From assembly GCF_030717995.2 (NCBI RefSeq), contig NZ_CP157743.1, positions 2,320,501 to 2,384,500 on the forward strand: a DNA stretch of 64,000 nucleotides, given 5' to 3'. The stretch is from Methylomarinum sp. Ch1-1. Its GTDB lineage: Bacteria; Pseudomonadota; Gammaproteobacteria; Methylococcales; Methylomonadaceae. Shown here piece after piece: positions 61,973 through 64,000 of this stretch. Numbering within the stretch: position 1 is the stretch's first letter; the number at the start of each line of letters is the position of its first letter. The notes beneath the pieces are model-generated. The model ran no database searches. It saw only the letters and a list, made by a program, of their open reading frames with translations, and was not told the DNA's origin. The position numbers and the translations under genes were made by a program.

Positions 61973-62500
61973 TCAATCTGGTGCTGTCGTTAAGTCGTCG
62001 GTATCCCCACACCAATTCGGCGGTAAAACGCCTTGTTCAACATAGCGATGGAATGAGGAATATGGCCAGTCTTGAGCCCGTGCCACATGGCCATGTTTTA
62101 ACGGGTTGGCGTGGATATAGTCCACATGACGGGCATAGTCTTCGGCGGTTAAAATCGTATGTTCCCAATAGCGCCGTTGCCAAATGCCCCGTTCCGAACG
62201 GCGTCGGCGAACCGCCGGTAATCGTTCGTTTTTCGGCAAGCCTTTGGAAAATAACAATTTGATTAACCGCCAGCGAATCGCATAATCATCGGTATCGTCC
62301 GGCAAAGTCCAAATACAATGCATATGATCCGGCAAGACCACCCAGGCGTCGATGTGAAATGGGTGTAGACGGCGTATCCGTCGGACAGAGTCGCGCAATA
62401 GATCAATGTGATCTGTCAGCAATGACCGTCGCCGATCCATTAGGTTGACCGTAAAGAAATAACAGCCGCCTGCCACCCAGTTGCGTCGATAATTGGACAT
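61973..62500 (-). CDS. REP-associated tyrosine transposase (RAYT)
   Basis: A 175-residue Y1-type HUH nuclease of the RAYT/TnpA_REP family, proteins thought to spread REP sequences. The HUH motif is VLPDHMHCIW (His59, His61), and the catalytic tyrosine is probably Tyr128 in YIHANPLKHG. WQRRYWEHTIL is another family motif. I start at the ATG at 62500 (MSNYRRNWVAGG), the usual family start, though an in-frame start at 62518 exists. It is flanked on both sides by the REP-like block described above. Confidence 0.93.
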   Translation of the reverse strand: MSNYRRNWVAGGCYFFTVNLMDRRRSLLTDHIDLLRDSVRRIRRLHPFHIDAWVVLPDHMHCIWTLPDDTDDYAIRWRLIKLLFSKGLPKNERLPAVRRRRSERGIWQRRYWEHTILTAEDYARHVDYIHANPLKHGHVARAQDWPYSSFHRYVEQGVLPPNWCGDTDDLTTAPD

Positions 62501-62520
62501 GTTCTGCTCCTCCTTCATAA

Positions 62521-62563
62521 GCCACTAGGCGGATTGCCTGTCGGCGAATCCACCCTACGGCTG
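62521..62563. repeat. REP-like block right of the RAYT gene
   Basis: AGGCGGATTGCCTGTCGGCG followed by AATCCACCCTACGG repeats the block at 61906-61937 in the same orientation. It directly abuts the stop codon of the DUF2207-like gene. Such flanking repeats are expected at a RAYT locus. Confidence 0.85.
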
Positions 62564-64000
62564 CTACCAACCGCCGCCGCCACCGCCTCCACCTCCGCCG
62601 CCCGAGAATCCGCCGCCACCGCCGGAACGTGAGCCCGGGGCGGTCGATGACGAGGCGATCGCCGTCGCCATGCTGCCGCCAATGGTCGAGGCGAAGCTGG
62701 TGAAATCATGCTGTCCATGATGACTGGAATGGTACCAGCGCGGCTGATAATCGGAGCCCAGGCTGGCCTGTTGCAAGATATCGGCGAATTTTTCCGACCA
62801 TTGTTGTTCCACGTCCAAAGCCAAAGCGTAGGGCAGCAGGTGTTCAAATAATTGCGGAGTTTTTTGTGGTGGGTGGAGGAAGTTTAATTCGTCTTTTTCG
62901 GCGACAGACAGATAAAGTTGCAGACCGTCAAACTTGTCCAGTACTTTTCGCCCGGCCAAGGTGGGCGCCTTCAACCATTGATAAAAACCATAATTGATCA
63001 GCGCCAGCAGGGGCAGGGTGATGGCGATGCTGAATGAGCCTTCTCTCGCCAGCATGCTCAGTCCAAAGACCTCGCCAAGAGCAAAGGGGATGGCGAACAG
63101 CGTGTTGATCAGCGCCGGCGTCAGCGTCAATAAGGTGCGGTTGGAAAAATAAGTTTTCCAGCGTCTGTAGGCGTGCATGCACAGCGCGAGCACGGCGATG
63201 CTCCAGATCGACAGCCAGACCAGGAAAAATAATACCGCCTCGATTTGAGCCCCCTCCGGCATCACGATCATCATAATCGCCGGTGTGGCGACGGTGAAAA
63301 CGAGGCCCGGCGCGAGATAGCTTGAATTGGTCAAGAAATACAGCTTCTGATAATTCCTTTGCAAAGACTTTTTATGCGCCTGCAGCGCTTTTTTTAGCTG
63401 TTTATGATTGCTGTTCTTAAGCTCGATGAACTGGCGGTCGAATGAGAACAGTTTGTTCAATAAGGCCTTTTCGCCGGGCGCCAGCGCCGCGCCGCTTTGT
63501 TTTCGGCTCAGCACGAATTTGCCGCTGGCGCCTTCCTCGATATTTAAATGGCCTTTGACGGCCAGATTGATCACCGCGGCGGCAAAGGTCTTGTGGTCAT
63601 AGCCCATGCGTTTGATAAAGCGCATCGAGGCCGGCGAAAATCCCGGCGGTGCTTGATAAAGCGGCGCGATGACGCCGGCTTCAGGGTCTTTACCTATTTT
63701 GGCCCAGGCCAATAAATAATAGCCTAGGATCACGGTCAGGCCGATCACGGCGACGACCGATTCGGGATTGTCGGCGAGAAAATAATGGAGCCGGGCGGCG
63801 GCGTCCGGTTCGATGACATGGTTTTTCGGCCAGCTGGCGACGATGGTCAAGCCTTGGCCGGGCGGGAAGGGGCGGGTCGATTGAAAAAAAGCGCTTTTCG
63901 GATTCGGTTGATAGGCCAGGTAATCACTGCCTTGTTGGCCGGTTTTTCCGGTATATGCGGCCAGCGCGACCGAGTTTTCCGGCATCGACGCCGGGAAATG
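62564..64000 (-). CDS. DUF2207-like membrane protein, C-terminal part (5' end outside window)
   Basis: The frame runs off the right edge of the window, so the start lies beyond 64000; about 478 residues are visible. It has a membrane segment ESVVAVIGLTVILGYYLLAW, then a cytoplasmic domain with APLYQAPPGFSPASMRFIKR and KTFAAAVINLAVKGHLNIEE (winged-helix-like). Further membrane segments occur in the middle, followed by WSEKFADIL. The tail is glycine- and serine-rich (GGGGGFSGGGG) and ends in W. This matches DUF2207/YciQ-type predicted membrane proteins, whose function is unknown. Confidence 0.88.
   Translation of the reverse strand, partial: HFPASMPENSVALAAYTGKTGQQGSDYLAYQPNPKSAFFQSTRPFPPGQGLTIVASWPKNHVIEPDAAARLHYFLADNPESVVAVIGLTVILGYYLLAWAKIGKDPEAGVIAPLYQAPPGFSPASMRFIKRMGYDHKTFAAAVINLAVKGHLNIEEGASGKFVLSRKQSGAALAPGEKALLNKLFSFDRQFIELKNSNHKQLKKALQAHKKSLQRNYQKLYFLTNSSYLAPGLVFTVATPAIMMIVMPEGAQIEAVLFFLVWLSIWSIAVLALCMHAYRRWKTYFSNRTLLTLTPALINTLFAIPFALGEVFGLSMLAREGSFSIAITLPLLALINYGFYQWLKAPTLAGRKVLDKFDGLQLYLSVAEKDELNFLHPPQKTPQLFEHLLPYALALDVEQQWSEKFADILQQASLGSDYQPRWYHSSHHGQHDFTSFASTIGGSMATAIASSSTAPGSRSGGGGGFSGGGGGGGGGGGW

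Overview
The window looks like part of a gammaproteobacterial chromosome. The gene content fits a Methylococcales-type methanotroph, but that placement is inference from protein families and I ran no search. It is dominated by surface-polysaccharide genes of the exosortase A (XrtA/PEP-CTERM)-associated kind: an asparagine-synthase-like amidotransferase, a TIGR04063-like glycosyltransferase, a putative O-glycosylation ligase and an EpsB_2-like initiating sugar transferase. No exosortase or chain-length regulator is in view, so the core of that locus probably lies to the left of base 1.

Layout. Bases 1-15849 are all on the + strand: the amidotransferase tail, UDP-glucose dehydrogenase, then a compact cassette (twin-arginine-type small protein, PqqD-like protein, HPr-kinase-like protein, nucleotidyltransferase). 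These are followed by two glycosyltransferases, a second asparagine-synthase-like protein without the glutaminase cysteine, a ligase, a deacetylase-like protein, a glycosyltransferase and a TPR protein. The cassette has the parts list of kinase-containing lasso-peptide loci, minus the leader protease and an obvious short precursor; I regard it as the best candidate for an unusual system. Bases 16152-47433 are all on the - strand. A Wzm/Wzt exporter leads a tight series of glycosyltransferases, methyltransferases, a deacetylase, a WbsX-like protein, a sulfatase-superfamily membrane protein, four sulfotransferases and an MBOAT acyltransferase with a frameshifted SGNH partner. Upstream of it lie an adenylate-forming CapK-like protein, a heparinase II/III-like protein and a 1094-residue VanZ/O-antigen-ligase fusion. 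Together they suggest an ABC-exported, probably sulfated and acylated polysaccharide.

Bases 48697-50900 (+) hold a trypsin-like protease and the initiating sugar transferase. Bases 50901-59626 (-) hold two small paralogous membrane proteins, a CysJ-type flavoprotein and an unusually long glutamate synthase. The right end has a UbiH/UbiF-type hydroxylase (+), a REP-associated tyrosine transposase (-) and the C-terminal part of a DUF2207-like membrane protein (-).

The intergenic regions are rich in repeats. There are several MITE-like families with terminal inverted repeats, one IS4/IS50-type insertion with a 9-bp target duplication sitting inside such a repeat, and dense REP-like clusters at about 43.2-44.1, 51.4-52.3 and 61.8-62.6 kb, the last flanking the REP-associated transposase. 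I recognised no rRNA, tRNA or CRISPR array.
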